NCBI RefSeq assembly: GCF_004118375.1
Contig: NZ_SDHX01000002.1
Span: forward strand, 981,001 to 1,045,000
Source of the DNA: Oleiharenicola lentus
GTDB taxonomy: Bacteria; Verrucomicrobiota; Verrucomicrobiia; Opitutales; Opitutaceae
Reading direction: 5' to 3'
Length of the DNA stretch: 64,000 nucleotides
The position numbers were made by a program, and so were the translations under genes. Shown here piece by piece: positions 28,688 through 37,634 of the stretch (the first letter of the stretch is position 1; each line of letters opens with the position of its first letter). The notes below the pieces were generated by a model that saw only the letters and a list, made by a program, of their open reading frames with translations, had not been told where the DNA came from and ran no database searches.

Positions 28688-29134
28688 AACGCCCCCAGTC
28701 GTCCCAAAGACCGCCCCAAAACTCAACCCCACAGTCGGAGGATTCCATTAGCGAAACTCGCATTTCTTCACACTGGCGGTTTACCGCTTCGTAAAGAAGC
28801 CGCCGCCCTGGCCGGACAGGGTCCTTGGTCTCCCTCGGTCCGCCCTAGGGGGATGCCCTCAAGCCGAAGAGCCATTTTCATTCAGCAAGGTTACGCTTCC
28901 CACCCAGCTCCACTCCGGCAGCCAGTGCGCTTGTTACCAAGCTATTATAAATAAACTTATAGTCCGCGACTCTCGCGGGCCAGCGCCTGATGCGAGCCAA
29001 ACGGCCCGGCCCGACGACTTCACGACTCTGACCCACGACCTGCCCACCGGCTGTTCACATTTGCCCAAGGGCTCTTAACTCAGAGTGAGTCGCGGCGTCG
29101 GCTGACAAGTTATTCACAGCCCGCCGGGCGGTGT
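28688..29134. other. Non-coding stretch between panE and panC
   Basis: No gene is seen. An A+T-rich patch lies at about 28930-28965 (ctattataaataaac). Three words like DnaA boxes (tgttcacat, ttattcaca, gtgttcaca) lie at about 29053, 29109 and 29132. Adjacent gene content is not typical of an origin. Confidence 0.5.
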
Positions 29135-29977
29135 TCACAAGGGCATGTTGTCGGTCAGCCTCACTTCATCCACCCAGTAGGAAACCGCCATGAGGCATTG
29201 GCCGGAATTGATCTCGCGCATGGGCTCCATGGTGCGCTGGTCCACCACCGCAATGTAGATCACCCGGAGCCGGCGCTTGGCCGTGATGATATGCGTGGCC
29301 TCGGCCACGATGCGGTCGGTGCTTTTCACGCCGGAATCCACCATTTCCTTGGCCTTGCGCAGGGCGCGGACGACGGCGAGTGCTTCCTCGCGCTGCGAAG
29401 GGGTCAGGTAGGCGTTGCGCGCGCTCACCACCATGCCGTCGGCGTCGCGCACGGTCGGGCCGGTGAGGATTTCGACCGGCAGGAGCAGGTCGGCGGCGGT
29501 TTTCTTGAACACGGCCAGCAGCTGGGCGTCGCGCTCACCGAGCACGATGGCATCGGGCTGGACGATGTTCATCAGCTTCAGCCAGCAGGTGAGCGCGCCG
29601 CGGAACAAAGCCGGCCGCGTCACGCCGCACAGCGGCTTGCTGATCGCATCCTCCTGCAAAAGGGAGGAGAAACCCTTGGGAAACATCTCGTCGGCCGTGG
29701 GGGTGAAGAGAAGCTCGACGCCCTCTTTCTCGGCCAGCATCGCATCCGCTTCGGGGGTGCGGGGATACTTGGCGTAGTCCTCGCTGGCACCGAACTGCAG
29801 CGGGTTCACAAACGCCGAGACGACCACCGCGGCCCCGCTCTCCCGGGCGATCCGGATCAGGCTCGCATGCCCGGCGTGCAAGGCGCCGAGCGTCGGAAGC
29901 AGGGCCACGCGCCGGCCGCTGGCGCGCAGGGCCGCCGCAGCTGCTTTCATGGCGGAAATGGAGGTGACCTTGTTCAT
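29135..29977 (-). CDS. panC: Pantothenate synthetase
   Basis: A 280-residue enzyme that condenses pantoate and beta-alanine using ATP. The N-terminal ATP site is PTLGALHAGHASLIR. The conserved FVNPLQF, LCGVTRPALFRG, NIVQPDAIVLGERD and SARNAYL segments are present. Small changes from the usual (GERDAQ for GEKDxQ) are noted but the active site looks complete. Together with the neighbouring panE it supplies pantothenate. The start ATG gives a normal N-terminus. Confidence 0.93.
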   Translation of the reverse strand: MNKVTSISAMKAAAAALRASGRRVALLPTLGALHAGHASLIRIARESGAAVVVSAFVNPLQFGASEDYAKYPRTPEADAMLAEKEGVELLFTPTADEMFPKGFSSLLQEDAISKPLCGVTRPALFRGALTCWLKLMNIVQPDAIVLGERDAQLLAVFKKTAADLLLPVEILTGPTVRDADGMVVSARNAYLTPSQREEALAVVRALRKAKEMVDSGVKSTDRIVAEATHIITAKRRLRVIYIAVVDQRTMEPMREINSGQCLMAVSYWVDEVRLTDNMPL

Positions 29978-30158
29978 GACCGGGAAGACGCTTGAATAAC
30001 CACACGCCGTTCCCTTTATCAAGCGCTCTCGCTGGGACCGCCAAGCCTGCGAGATCCATGACCAGAGACTAACGACCAAGGAACACCGATCTTCCAACGA
30101 TCCTTGCCCGCCGGGCAGTCCTTGGTCCTTCGTCCCTGGTCCTGCCTCCCCTATTCCC

Positions 30159-31382
30159 ATGATCCGCATCAACGAGAACTACACCAAGCTCAAGGCCAGC
30201 TACCTCTTCGCCGACATCGCGAAGCGCGTGAACGCCTATGTCGCCGCCAATCCGTCCAAGCCGATCATCCGCCTCGGCATCGGCGATGTCACCGAGCCGC
30301 TCCCGCAGGTCTGCCGCGACGCCCTGCACGCCGCCACCGACGAGCTGGGCCAGCGCGCCACCTTCAAGGGCTACGGCCCGGAGCAGGGCTACGCCTTCCT
30401 CCGCGACGCCATCGCCCAGCACGACTACGCCGCCCGCGGCTGCAAGATCGAGTCCGACGAAATCTTCATCTCCGACGGCTCCAAGTGCGACTGCGGCAAC
30501 ATCCAGGAGATCTTCTCTCACGACGTCCGCCTTGCCATTCCCGATCCGGTATATCCCGTTTACGTGGACACCAACGTCATGGCCGGCCGCACCGGTGCCA
30601 ATGTGGACGGCCGTTACCAGGGCATTACCTACCTCGAGTGCACGCCCGCCAACGGCTACGTGCCCGCCGTGCCCTCGGTTGCCACCGACCTGATCTACCT
30701 CTGTTTCCCGAACAACCCGACCGGCGCCGTCGCCACCAAGGCCCAGCTCGCAGCCTGGGTCGCCTACGCCAAGGCCAACAAGGCCATCATCCTCTTCGAC
30801 TCCGCCTACGAGGCTTACATCCGCGACCCGCAGATCCCGCACTCGATCTATGAGATCGAGGGCGCCCGCGACGTCGCCCTCGAGTTCCGCAGCTTTTCCA
30901 AGACCGCCGGCTTCACCGGCACCCGCTGCGCCTACCTCGTTGTCCCCAAGACCGTCGTGGCCTACGACGTCGCCGGCAACGCCCACCCGATCCACGCCCT
31001 CTGGAACCGTCGCCACTCGACCAAATTCAACGGCGTCTCGTATCCCGTCCAGAAGGCCGCCGCCGCCATCTACACCGAGGCCGGCAAGCAGCAGACCGGC
31101 GCGCTCATCAACCACTACCTCGCCAACGCCAAGCTCATCCGCGACGCGATGACGAAGCTCGGTTTCAGCTGCGTGGGCGGCGACAACGCCCCCTACATCT
31201 GGGTGAACACCGGCCGCGACTCCTGGCAGTTCTTCGACACGCTCCTCAACCAGGCGCAGGTCGTCTGCACCCCCGGCGCCGGCTTCGGCAAGTGCGGCGA
31301 AGGCCACGTGCGCATCAGCGCCTTCAACTCCCGCGAAAACGTCGAGACCGCCCTCGCCCGCATCGCCGCCGCGCTGAAGTGA
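30159..31382 (+). CDS. dapL: LL-diaminopimelate aminotransferase
   Basis: A 407-residue PLP enzyme that converts tetrahydrodipicolinate directly to LL-diaminopimelate for lysine and peptidoglycan synthesis. The PLP lysine is K248 in [13 protein letters not shown]. Family signatures include [33 protein letters not shown] and CFPNNPTGA. DapL is known from plants, Chlamydiae, Verrucomicrobia and some others. It is divergent from panC, with a ~180 bp shared upstream region, and is followed by a terminator. Confidence 0.96.
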   Translation: MIRINENYTKLKASYLFADIAKRVNAYVAANPSKPIIRLGIGDVTEPLPQVCRDALHAATDELGQRATFKGYGPEQGYAFLRDAIAQHDYAARGCKIESDEIFISDGSKCDCGNIQEIFSHDVRLAIPDPVYPVYVDTNVMAGRTGANVDGRYQGITYLECTPANGYVPAVPSVATDLIYLCFPNNPTGAVATKAQLAAWVAYAKANKAIILFDSAYEAYIRDPQIPHSIYEIEGARDVALEFRSFSKTAGFTGTRCAYLVVPKTVVAYDVAGNAHPIHALWNRRHSTKFNGVSYPVQKAAAAIYTEAGKQQTGALINHYLANAKLIRDAMTKLGFSCVGGDNAPYIWVNTGRDSWQFFDTLLNQAQVVCTPGAGFGKCGEGHVRISAFNSRENVETALARIAAALK

Positions 31383-31435
31383 TCCAAGCCGGCGGAGGAA
31401 AAGCACGCTGACCCAAGCGCCCCCCAGACACAATT

Positions 31436-31457
31436 CAGGCCGCCCGTGGGCGGCCTG
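31436..31457 (+). terminator. Terminator after dapL
   Basis: caggccgcc-cgtg-ggcggcctg forms a 9-bp GC stem, followed by tttcaatt. It lies between the convergent dapL and a reverse-strand gene and may serve both. Confidence 0.7.
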
Positions 31458-31463
31458 TTTCAA

Positions 31464-31769
31464 TTAAGCGCCGGGGATCGCGGCGGGCGTGCTGTCGTGG
31501 ACCCAGAAGCGGGAGACCACCTGGTGGTCCTTCTTCAGCTCGTAGCCCCACTCGGTGTCCTTGATCTTGATCTCGACCACGCGGCCGGGCTTGGCGGCCA
31601 GCTCGGGCTGATTCACCGCATCCTGCCACTCGCGCAGCGCCTCCATGCGGGCGGTGTCGAAGGCCTGCTCCACGTCGTTGAACTCGCCGCAGCGCCGGAC
31701 TTCCTGCGTCAGCCGGCCATCGGGGGCCTGCTTGAGCGAGAAACGGAGAACGGAGAATCCGGTTTTCAT
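31464..31769 (-). CDS. Hypothetical protein
   Basis: A 101-residue soluble protein of no recognised family. A charged N-terminal strand is followed by helical FDTARMEALREWQD and a C-terminal strand region (VVEIKIKDTEWGYEL). It lies between dapL and the lipoprotein gene of the Mla-type system. Good start and composition support expression. Confidence 0.6.
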   Translation of the reverse strand: MKTGFSVLRFSLKQAPDGRLTQEVRRCGEFNDVEQAFDTARMEALREWQDAVNQPELAAKPGRVVEIKIKDTEWGYELKKDHQVVSRFWVHDSTPAAIPGA

Positions 31770-31854
31770 GACGTGGTGACGGCGGGTCCTTGCTTAGCCG
31801 GAACCATGCCACGGCCTCGGCGCGGCTGCAAAGAATTTTTACACCGCCCGGACA

Positions 31855-32421
31855 TCATTTTTCGACCACCGCCGCGATCGCGTCGGCCAGCTCACCGGCC
31901 GCCTCGCGCATGAGGCCGATGATGGCCCCAGGATCGCCGCCTTCCCACTTGCGCGGGGTCGCGGTGAACACGGCCGACTGGGCCTCGCCGCCCCCGGCGG
32001 GAGTGATCGCGTAGGTGGCAACCAGCTGGACCGTGTTGTCGTCGGAACGAACCAGTTCGCAGCGCTGCACCTGCACGACCACGGTGGCGCCGGTCGTCAC
32101 TGCCCGCAGGCGGTTGCGCAACACCTGGGTGAGCGCCTCGTCGAGCGGCTCGGCCCAGCGGACATCTTCCAGATAAACGACTTCATGGGCCGACACGCGC
32201 ACCGCCATGGTGCGGTTGCGCAGGTGCCCGGCCAGTCGCACCGGGCGCACAACCACGCCTTCCGTCGCGCGGCCCATCTGCGCCGGCTCGCTCAGCGTGA
32301 AATGGCGCACGGTGTCCGCCTGCGGCTCGGGCAGGATGCTGCAGGCGCTGAGAAAAAGACTGAGGGCGGAGAGCGGAACGCTGCGGGCCAGACAGCGGCG
32401 AATTGAAATCCGAATCTTCAT
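31855..32421 (-). CDS. ABC-transport auxiliary lipoprotein (PqiC/YmbA-like)
   Basis: A 188-residue outer-membrane-type lipoprotein. The signal ends in the lipobox LSAC, followed by SILPEPQADTVRHFTL, typical of the ABC-type transport auxiliary family. Conserved features include VRPVRLAGHLRNRTM and EDVRWAEPLDEALTQVL. It is the last gene of the Mla/Pqi-type operon and probably contacts the MCE protein at the outer membrane. Confidence 0.85.
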   Translation of the reverse strand: MKIRISIRRCLARSVPLSALSLFLSACSILPEPQADTVRHFTLSEPAQMGRATEGVVVRPVRLAGHLRNRTMAVRVSAHEVVYLEDVRWAEPLDEALTQVLRNRLRAVTTGATVVVQVQRCELVRSDDNTVQLVATYAITPAGGGEAQSAVFTATPRKWEGGDPGAIIGLMREAAGELADAIAAVVEK

Positions 32422-32454
32422 TTTCGTGTCTTTCGTGTGTTTCGTGGTGATACC

Positions 32455-33459
32455 TCACTCCGGTTTCTTCTTCTTGCCCACGAGGAGGGATGTCGGGTTG
32501 CGTTCGAGAGAGCTCACGAGGTTCTCGAGGGCCGTGGCGGCCTCGGCGACCTGCCGGAGGGCGGTGGTGATCTCGTCACCCACATCGCCCTGGCGCTGCA
32601 CGAAGCGCCGGGTGGTCGCGGCCGTGGAGTCGATCGTCTTGAGCGCGGCCTGCGCGTTAGCGAGGGTCTTCTTCAGTTCCTCGCTCACCGGGTCCACCTG
32701 CGTGTCGATCTTGGCCACGGCGGCCTTGGTGGCGACGAGGGCCTCGTTGAGGTTGGTGAAGGCCTGCTTGGCCTCGGGCGACTCGACAAAAGCGGTCATG
32801 GCCTCCGCCGCCCGGCTGATGCGTTCGCCCAGGCCCTTCACGTCGGCCTCGCCGATCTTTTTATTGGCGGTGGCGAGCAGGGTCTTGGCCTCGCGGGAGA
32901 TGCCGGCGAAATCCACTTTCTTCAGGTCGGCGAGGATTTCGCTGAGGCTGGCCTGGTATTCGGAGATGGCCGAGGGCACGGCGGGAATGACGACAAATTT
33001 CGGCGGGGTCGCGATCTGCGCCGCGGGATATTCCGCGGGGTTTTCGAAATCCAGTTCCACGAACAGCAGGCCGGTCGCCAGTCCGAGCACCCCCAGCTGG
33101 GCGCGCAAGCCGTGGTCCACCATGGTCTGGATGTCGGCCGGGCCGGCAATTTTCAGCGCCGCGCCCTTCTCGTCGGTGATCACGTTGCGGTTGAGTTCGC
33201 AGGTGACGACGACCACGGACTTGGTGGCGGCCTCGTCGTAGTGGACGGCCAGGTCCACCACGCGGCCGACGCGGACGCCGCGGAGCTTGACGGGCGACCC
33301 GAGATCGAGGCCGTGGATGGACTCGTCGAAATACACCATGAACCGGTGCGGCTTGGAAAACAGACTCATGCCGCCGAAGGACAGGAGCGCGATGAGGCCG
33401 ATCGCGAACGCGCCGATCACAAACACACCGACGGCGGCGGGACTGAGCTTGGTCTTCAC
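32455..33459 (-). CDS. MCE/MlaD-family lipid-binding protein
   Basis: A 334-residue periplasmic substrate-binding subunit. An N-terminal membrane anchor (VGVFVIGAFAIGLIALLSF) precedes the MCE domain with FDESIHGLDLGSPVKLRGV. The C-terminal half is long, helical and charged, likely a coiled coil that forms a channel or docking structure. MCE proteins form rings carrying phospholipids across the periplasm. Located between the ATPase gene and the lipoprotein gene. Confidence 0.88.
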   Translation of the reverse strand: MKTKLSPAAVGVFVIGAFAIGLIALLSFGGMSLFSKPHRFMVYFDESIHGLDLGSPVKLRGVRVGRVVDLAVHYDEAATKSVVVVTCELNRNVITDEKGAALKIAGPADIQTMVDHGLRAQLGVLGLATGLLFVELDFENPAEYPAAQIATPPKFVVIPAVPSAISEYQASLSEILADLKKVDFAGISREAKTLLATANKKIGEADVKGLGERISRAAEAMTAFVESPEAKQAFTNLNEALVATKAAVAKIDTQVDPVSEELKKTLANAQAALKTIDSTAATTRRFVQRQGDVGDEITTALRQVAEAATALENLVSSLERNPTSLLVGKKKKPE

Positions 33460-33590
33460 GGGTGGATACGGTTAGCGGAGTTGGGAAAAATGGACAGGAT
33501 TTTCACCGGGCTTCGCCCGTGAAAGTAACAGGTTTCAAGTTCCAAGTGCCGGGAGGTCATGGCCATTGTTTTCCTGATACTTGATCCTTG

Positions 33591-34385
33591 TTACTTGTTA
33601 CTTCCTACCCGCGGCTGGTCGCGGCGCAGGAGGAATTCCCCGACCCGCGGGTCGCGCACACGTTCCGCCAGCCCGTTGGGCGGGCCCTCGGCGATGATAC
33701 CCTGCGCGGTCCGGTCGAGCATGATCACCCGATCGGCGATGCCGAAGATCGACGCCAGCTCGTGCGACACGACCACCAGCGTCGTGCCAAAGCTGTCGCG
33801 CACCTGCAGCACGAGGTCGTCGAGCTTGCGCGAGGTGATCGGATCGAGGCCGGCGGAGGGCTCGTCGAGAAACACGATGTCGGGATCCAGCGCGAGGGCG
33901 CGGGCCAGGCCGGCGCGCTTCTTCATGCCGCCGCTGATCTCCGCGGGGTAGTAGTCCTCGAAGCCCGTGAGCCCGACCTGCGCGAGCTTGAGGCTGGTGA
34001 GCTCGGCGATCTCGCGCTTGGAGAGCGCCGTGTGCTCCTCCAGGGGCAGGGCCACGTTCTGGCGCAGCGTGAGCGAGCTCCAGAGCGCTCCACCTTGATA
34101 GAGCACGCCGAAGGTCTTGAGCAGGTTGCGCCGGGCGCCGAGGTCAGAGGCGGTGAAGGATTGTCCGAAAAACTTCACTTCGCCGGCCAGCGGAGCGTTC
34201 AGCCCGACCAGATTGCGCAGGAGCGTGCTCTTGCCGCAGCCGCTGCCGCCGATGATGAAAAACACTTCCCCGCGCTTCACCGAGAAGTTCAGGTCCTTCA
34301 GCACCGTGCGCCCCTCGTAGCCGCACTGCAGGCCCGTCACCTCGATGGCGGGGCTGGAATCGGTGTGGTTCGTGGCGAGGCTCAT
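33591..34385 (-). CDS. ABC transporter ATPase (MlaF-like)
   Basis: A 264-residue ATP-binding subunit. Walker A is GGSGCGKSTLLR, the signature motif EISGGMKKRAGLARAL, Walker B DIVFLDEP and the H-loop VVSHE. These match MlaF/Ttg2A-type ATPases, which power lipid transfer with the MlaE permease. The gene begins 4 bp after the permease stop, so they are co-translated. Confidence 0.92.
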   Translation of the reverse strand: MSLATNHTDSSPAIEVTGLQCGYEGRTVLKDLNFSVKRGEVFFIIGGSGCGKSTLLRNLVGLNAPLAGEVKFFGQSFTASDLGARRNLLKTFGVLYQGGALWSSLTLRQNVALPLEEHTALSKREIAELTSLKLAQVGLTGFEDYYPAEISGGMKKRAGLARALALDPDIVFLDEPSAGLDPITSRKLDDLVLQVRDSFGTTLVVVSHELASIFGIADRVIMLDRTAQGIIAEGPPNGLAERVRDPRVGEFLLRRDQPRVGSNK

Positions 34386-34389
34386 GGGG

Positions 34390-35517
34390 TCAGAGTCCGA
34401 GGATGTCGAAGACCACCGCGTAGAGGGCGTTGGCCACGATGATGAGCAGGATGGCGGTCACAACGGCCGAGGTCGCGGCCCGGCCGACGCCGGCGGCGCT
34501 GCGGTCGGCCTCCATGCCCCGCAGGCAGCCGGACAGGCCGATGATGAGGCCGAAGGTGCCGCCCTTGATCACGCCGGTCACGAGGTCGGACAGGTCCACG
34601 ATGGTCAGCATCTCCACCCAGTAGGCGGTGGGCGGGATGGAGAGCACGCCGCTCGCCACCGCCATGCCGCCGACGATGCCAAGGGCGTTGGCGTAGAGCG
34701 TGAGCAGCGGCATCATCACAAACAGCGCCAGCAGCCGCGGCAGCACGAGGAAGTCGATGGCGGAGATGCCAAGGGTCTCGAGCGCGTCGATCTCCTCGTT
34801 GGCCTTCATGTTGCCGAGGGTGGCCGCGTAGGCCGCGCCGGTGCGGCCGGCGAGCACGATGCCGGTCATGAGCGCGCCCATCTCGCGCACCATCGCGAGG
34901 CCCACCAGGTCGGCCACGTAGATGTCGCCGCCGTATTGGCGGAGCACGATGGCACCGATGTAGGCCAGCGTCACGCCGACCAGGAAGCTGATGAGGCTCA
35001 CGATGGGCAGCGCCATGGCGCCGCAGTTCTGCATCTCCTCGAAGGCGTCGCCCCAGCGGAAGCGGCGCGAAAGCTTCACCACCCGAATGACCCCGATGAC
35101 GCATTCGCCGATGAAATGGGAAAACCCGCGCGCCTTGTGCAGGGCGTCGAAAGTCGCCTCGCCCACCGCCGAGAAGAAATTCTCCGAACGGTCGAACGGC
35201 ACGGTCGTCTCGTGCGACACGGCCATCTGCTTCAGCAGGACCAGGATCTTTGGCGGCATCGCCCGGGTGTCGCAGAACGCGCCGGTGATCCGACACCATT
35301 GCTGCGCCTCGAAGAGAAAGAGGAGCAGGGAACTGTCCCAGTCGCCCAGGCCTTCGGCTGAGAGCAGCACCTGCTTGGGCTGGCGGCCGGCCAGGGTGGT
35401 CGTCCAATTCGGGCGGGCACCCGTGATGGACCAGTCGCCCGCAATCGCGACCTTCAGTGCCGCGCCCTCAAGGACGGTTTCGGCACGGGCAACGGGCGTT
35501 GACGAGGCGGGCGGCAT
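34390..35517 (-). CDS. MlaE-family permease with N-terminal STAS domain
   Basis: A 375-residue integral membrane protein. Residues ~15-110 form a STAS-like domain (WSITGARPNWT, GLGDWDSSLL). The MlaE permease follows with the highly conserved GAIVLRQYGGDIYVADLVG, REMGALMTGIVLAGR and LVLPRLLALF. In many systems STAS is a separate protein (MlaB); here it is fused to the permease. Good lipid-transport context with ATPase, MCE and lipoprotein. Confidence 0.9.
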   Translation of the reverse strand: MPPASSTPVARAETVLEGAALKVAIAGDWSITGARPNWTTTLAGRQPKQVLLSAEGLGDWDSSLLLFLFEAQQWCRITGAFCDTRAMPPKILVLLKQMAVSHETTVPFDRSENFFSAVGEATFDALHKARGFSHFIGECVIGVIRVVKLSRRFRWGDAFEEMQNCGAMALPIVSLISFLVGVTLAYIGAIVLRQYGGDIYVADLVGLAMVREMGALMTGIVLAGRTGAAYAATLGNMKANEEIDALETLGISAIDFLVLPRLLALFVMMPLLTLYANALGIVGGMAVASGVLSIPPTAYWVEMLTIVDLSDLVTGVIKGGTFGLIIGLSGCLRGMEADRSAAGVGRAATSAVVTAILLIIVANALYAVVFDILGL

Positions 35518-35565
35518 GGACAGCCCCAGTGTGCGGGCAGGCCTCGTCCGCGCCAGACAGATTTT

Positions 35566-36261
35566 TCAGGCCCGTGGTTTCCGCAGCACCGCGAGCTTGG
35601 TCTCGACCAGTTCAGGGGCCACGCCGTGCTTCGCGCAAAACTCCTGCACCGCCTGCCGCGAGCCGTCATAGACGTGATCAGCCTGGCAGTCGTCCACCAC
35701 GATCAGCCCGCCGGGGGCGAGCAGCGGCCAGACTTTCGCCAACCCGGCCACGGTCGGCAGGTAGAGATCCACGTCGAGCAGCACGAAGCTCAGCTGCGTG
35801 CCGGCCGGAAACGAGAAATCCTGCACCGCCGCCGCATGCGTGCTCACGCGCGTGATGCCGTTCTGGCGGAGCGTGGCCTCGAACATGGCGCGCGAGTTGA
35901 CGGTGAACTTGTCGAGCGCGCGGCGTTCCTCGCGCCCGGTCTTGCCGCGCATATCCGTTTCGTGCGCGACATCCGTCGCCACGAAGCCGCCAAAGGTGTC
36001 GATGGCCCAGTACCGCTTCCCGGGCGCGATCGCGTCGAGGTGCTTGTTCAGGAAGACCGTCGTGTAGCCGCGGTAGCAGCCGATCTCGCAGAAATCCCCC
36101 GGCGCGGCCGCCGCCTCGGTGGCCAGCGTGGTCAGGCGGGCCAGCTGGGCCGGGGTGAAGGCGTAGCGGTATTTGTAGAGCAGGTAGGGACGCAGCGGCG
36201 AACGGAACATCAGCCGCTTCGCCAGGCCGTCCCAGAAAATTTCCCAGCGGGAGTTGGTCAT
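35566..36261 (-). CDS. SAM-dependent methyltransferase (TylF/macrocin O-MT-like)
   Basis: A 231-residue class I methyltransferase. The SAM site is FCEIGCYRGYTTVFLN, followed by YWAIDTFGG and a DDCQADHVYDGSRQAV region; VLLDVDLY forms the central strand. These resemble TylF-type sugar O-methyltransferases. It overlaps the DUF2721 gene by 4 bp and lies 48 bp from the permease gene, suggesting a shared transcript. Acceptor unknown. Confidence 0.82.
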   Translation of the reverse strand: MTNSRWEIFWDGLAKRLMFRSPLRPYLLYKYRYAFTPAQLARLTTLATEAAAAPGDFCEIGCYRGYTTVFLNKHLDAIAPGKRYWAIDTFGGFVATDVAHETDMRGKTGREERRALDKFTVNSRAMFEATLRQNGITRVSTHAAAVQDFSFPAGTQLSFVLLDVDLYLPTVAGLAKVWPLLAPGGLIVVDDCQADHVYDGSRQAVQEFCAKHGVAPELVETKLAVLRKPRA

Positions 36262-36749
36262 GGCCCGCGGGGACCGCCGGTCGCCCAGGGGGCGCGCGTG
36301 GCGGGTTTCTGCCGGGCGCGCTCCACCTGCAACTGCAGCGCGTGCAGCGAGATGAAGATATCACGGAGAAAATCCACCAGCGAGGCCGTGAGCAGCACAA
36401 TGCTGGCCGCGAAGAGCAGCAGCACCACGAGGCGCATGTTCCAGTCGAACATCGCCGCGGCGAACAGCGCCACAATCATCAGGCACGACACGAGCATGCT
36501 GAGCCCGTTGGCGGTCACGGCCCGGCGGATCATCAGGGTCCGCCGCCACATGATCGCCAGCTGGTCCTCCAGGTGGGTGCGCTCATCGGGATCCGAGTCG
36601 GGAATCTTCTCCGCCAGTTCGCGTGTGCGGTCCACGATGCGGGCCATGCGGTTGGTGAGCGTGATCATGAGCGCGCCCATGCCGGAAATCAGGATGACGG
36701 GCGTGATGGCAAACTGGATGATCGGCAGCAGCGAGGAGAGGGAATCCAT
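36258..36749 (-). CDS. DUF2721 membrane protein
   Basis: A 163-residue protein with three hydrophobic segments: near the N-terminus (IIQFAITPVILISGMGALMI), ~95-115 and ~120-145. The central part is RxARIVDRTREL, typical of DUF2721. Function unknown. The start Met at 36749 gives the usual N-terminus. First gene of the putative operon leading into the Mla-type transporter. Confidence 0.85.
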   Translation of the reverse strand: MDSLSSLLPIIQFAITPVILISGMGALMITLTNRMARIVDRTRELAEKIPDSDPDERTHLEDQLAIMWRRTLMIRRAVTANGLSMLVSCLMIVALFAAAMFDWNMRLVVLLLFAASIVLLTASLVDFLRDIFISLHALQLQVERARQKPATRAPWATGGPRGP

Positions 36750-36891
36750 GGCGCCGAAACCGTGGGCGGTTCGGGCCGGCAGCGCAAAACAAGAAATCCC
36801 ACTGCCCGTGATTAAGATTGGTTTGGGATTTGGTTTTGGGCGTTTGGAGTTTGCGACCGCCGGCTGGCCCGCGTGATGCTGCGACCCTCCC

Positions 36892-37533
36892 ATGCTTCCC
36901 GCCTGCGTCCTCCTCGACCTCGACGGCACCCTGATCGACCACTTCAAGGCGATCCATCGCTGCCACACGCACGCCATGACCCGCCTTGGCCTGCCCGCGC
37001 CGACGATGGCGCAGGTCCGCGCCGCGGTTGGTGGCGGCGTCGAACTCGCCGTCGAACGCCTGGTCGGGCGGGAGCGGCAGGCCGCCGCGCTCGCGATTTA
37101 CCGTCCCCACTGGAACGCCACGATGCTCGAGGACGCCGAGATCCTGCCCGGAGCGAAGGAGCTGCTCACCGCCTTGCGCGCCCGCGGCGTGAAGACCGCG
37201 GTGTTCACCAACAAGCACGGTCCTTCCTCCCGCGCCGTCTGCGCCCACCTCGGCCTCGCCCCCCTTCTCGACGGCAACTTCGGCGCCACCGACACGCCGT
37301 GGCTGAAGCCCGAGCCCGCCTTCGCGCAGCACGTGCTGACGCAGCTCGGCGCCGAGGCAAAAACCACGCTGCTGGTCGGTGATTCGCCCTTCGACGTGCA
37401 GGCGGCGCAGAATGCCGGTTTCGCTTTCATCGGCGTCACCACCGGCACCCACAACGAGGCGGAACTGCGCGCCGCCGGCGCCTCGCATGTGTGCGCCGGT
37501 CTGCCGGAAGTCAGTCGCGCATTGGGTTTATAG
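36892..37533 (+). CDS. HAD-superfamily phosphatase (phosphoglycolate phosphatase-like)
   Basis: A 213-residue HAD hydrolase. The nucleophile motif is LLDLDGTLID, the second motif VFTNKHG, and the acidic motif LLVGDSPFDVQAA, with a KPEPAF loop. These match phosphoglycolate phosphatase-like enzymes. Divergent from the DUF2721 gene and followed by an independent dehydrogenase gene. Confidence 0.88.
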   Translation: MLPACVLLDLDGTLIDHFKAIHRCHTHAMTRLGLPAPTMAQVRAAVGGGVELAVERLVGRERQAAALAIYRPHWNATMLEDAEILPGAKELLTALRARGVKTAVFTNKHGPSSRAVCAHLGLAPLLDGNFGATDTPWLKPEPAFAQHVLTQLGAEAKTTLLVGDSPFDVQAAQNAGFAFIGVTTGTHNEAELRAAGASHVCAGLPEVSRALGL

Positions 37534-37634
37534 GCCGGAGCGCAGCCGAGGGAGCGATCCTTGGTGATGGGCCGCTCGAACGTTTCGCCTGATTTTGCAT
37601 CGCCCCGGACGCGGGGCGGTGCTGCGCTGGGTGC

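Noticed and set aside
28930-29134. Chromosome replication origin
   Set aside because: Only one word is a reasonable DnaA-box match and no dnaA, dnaN or par genes are near.
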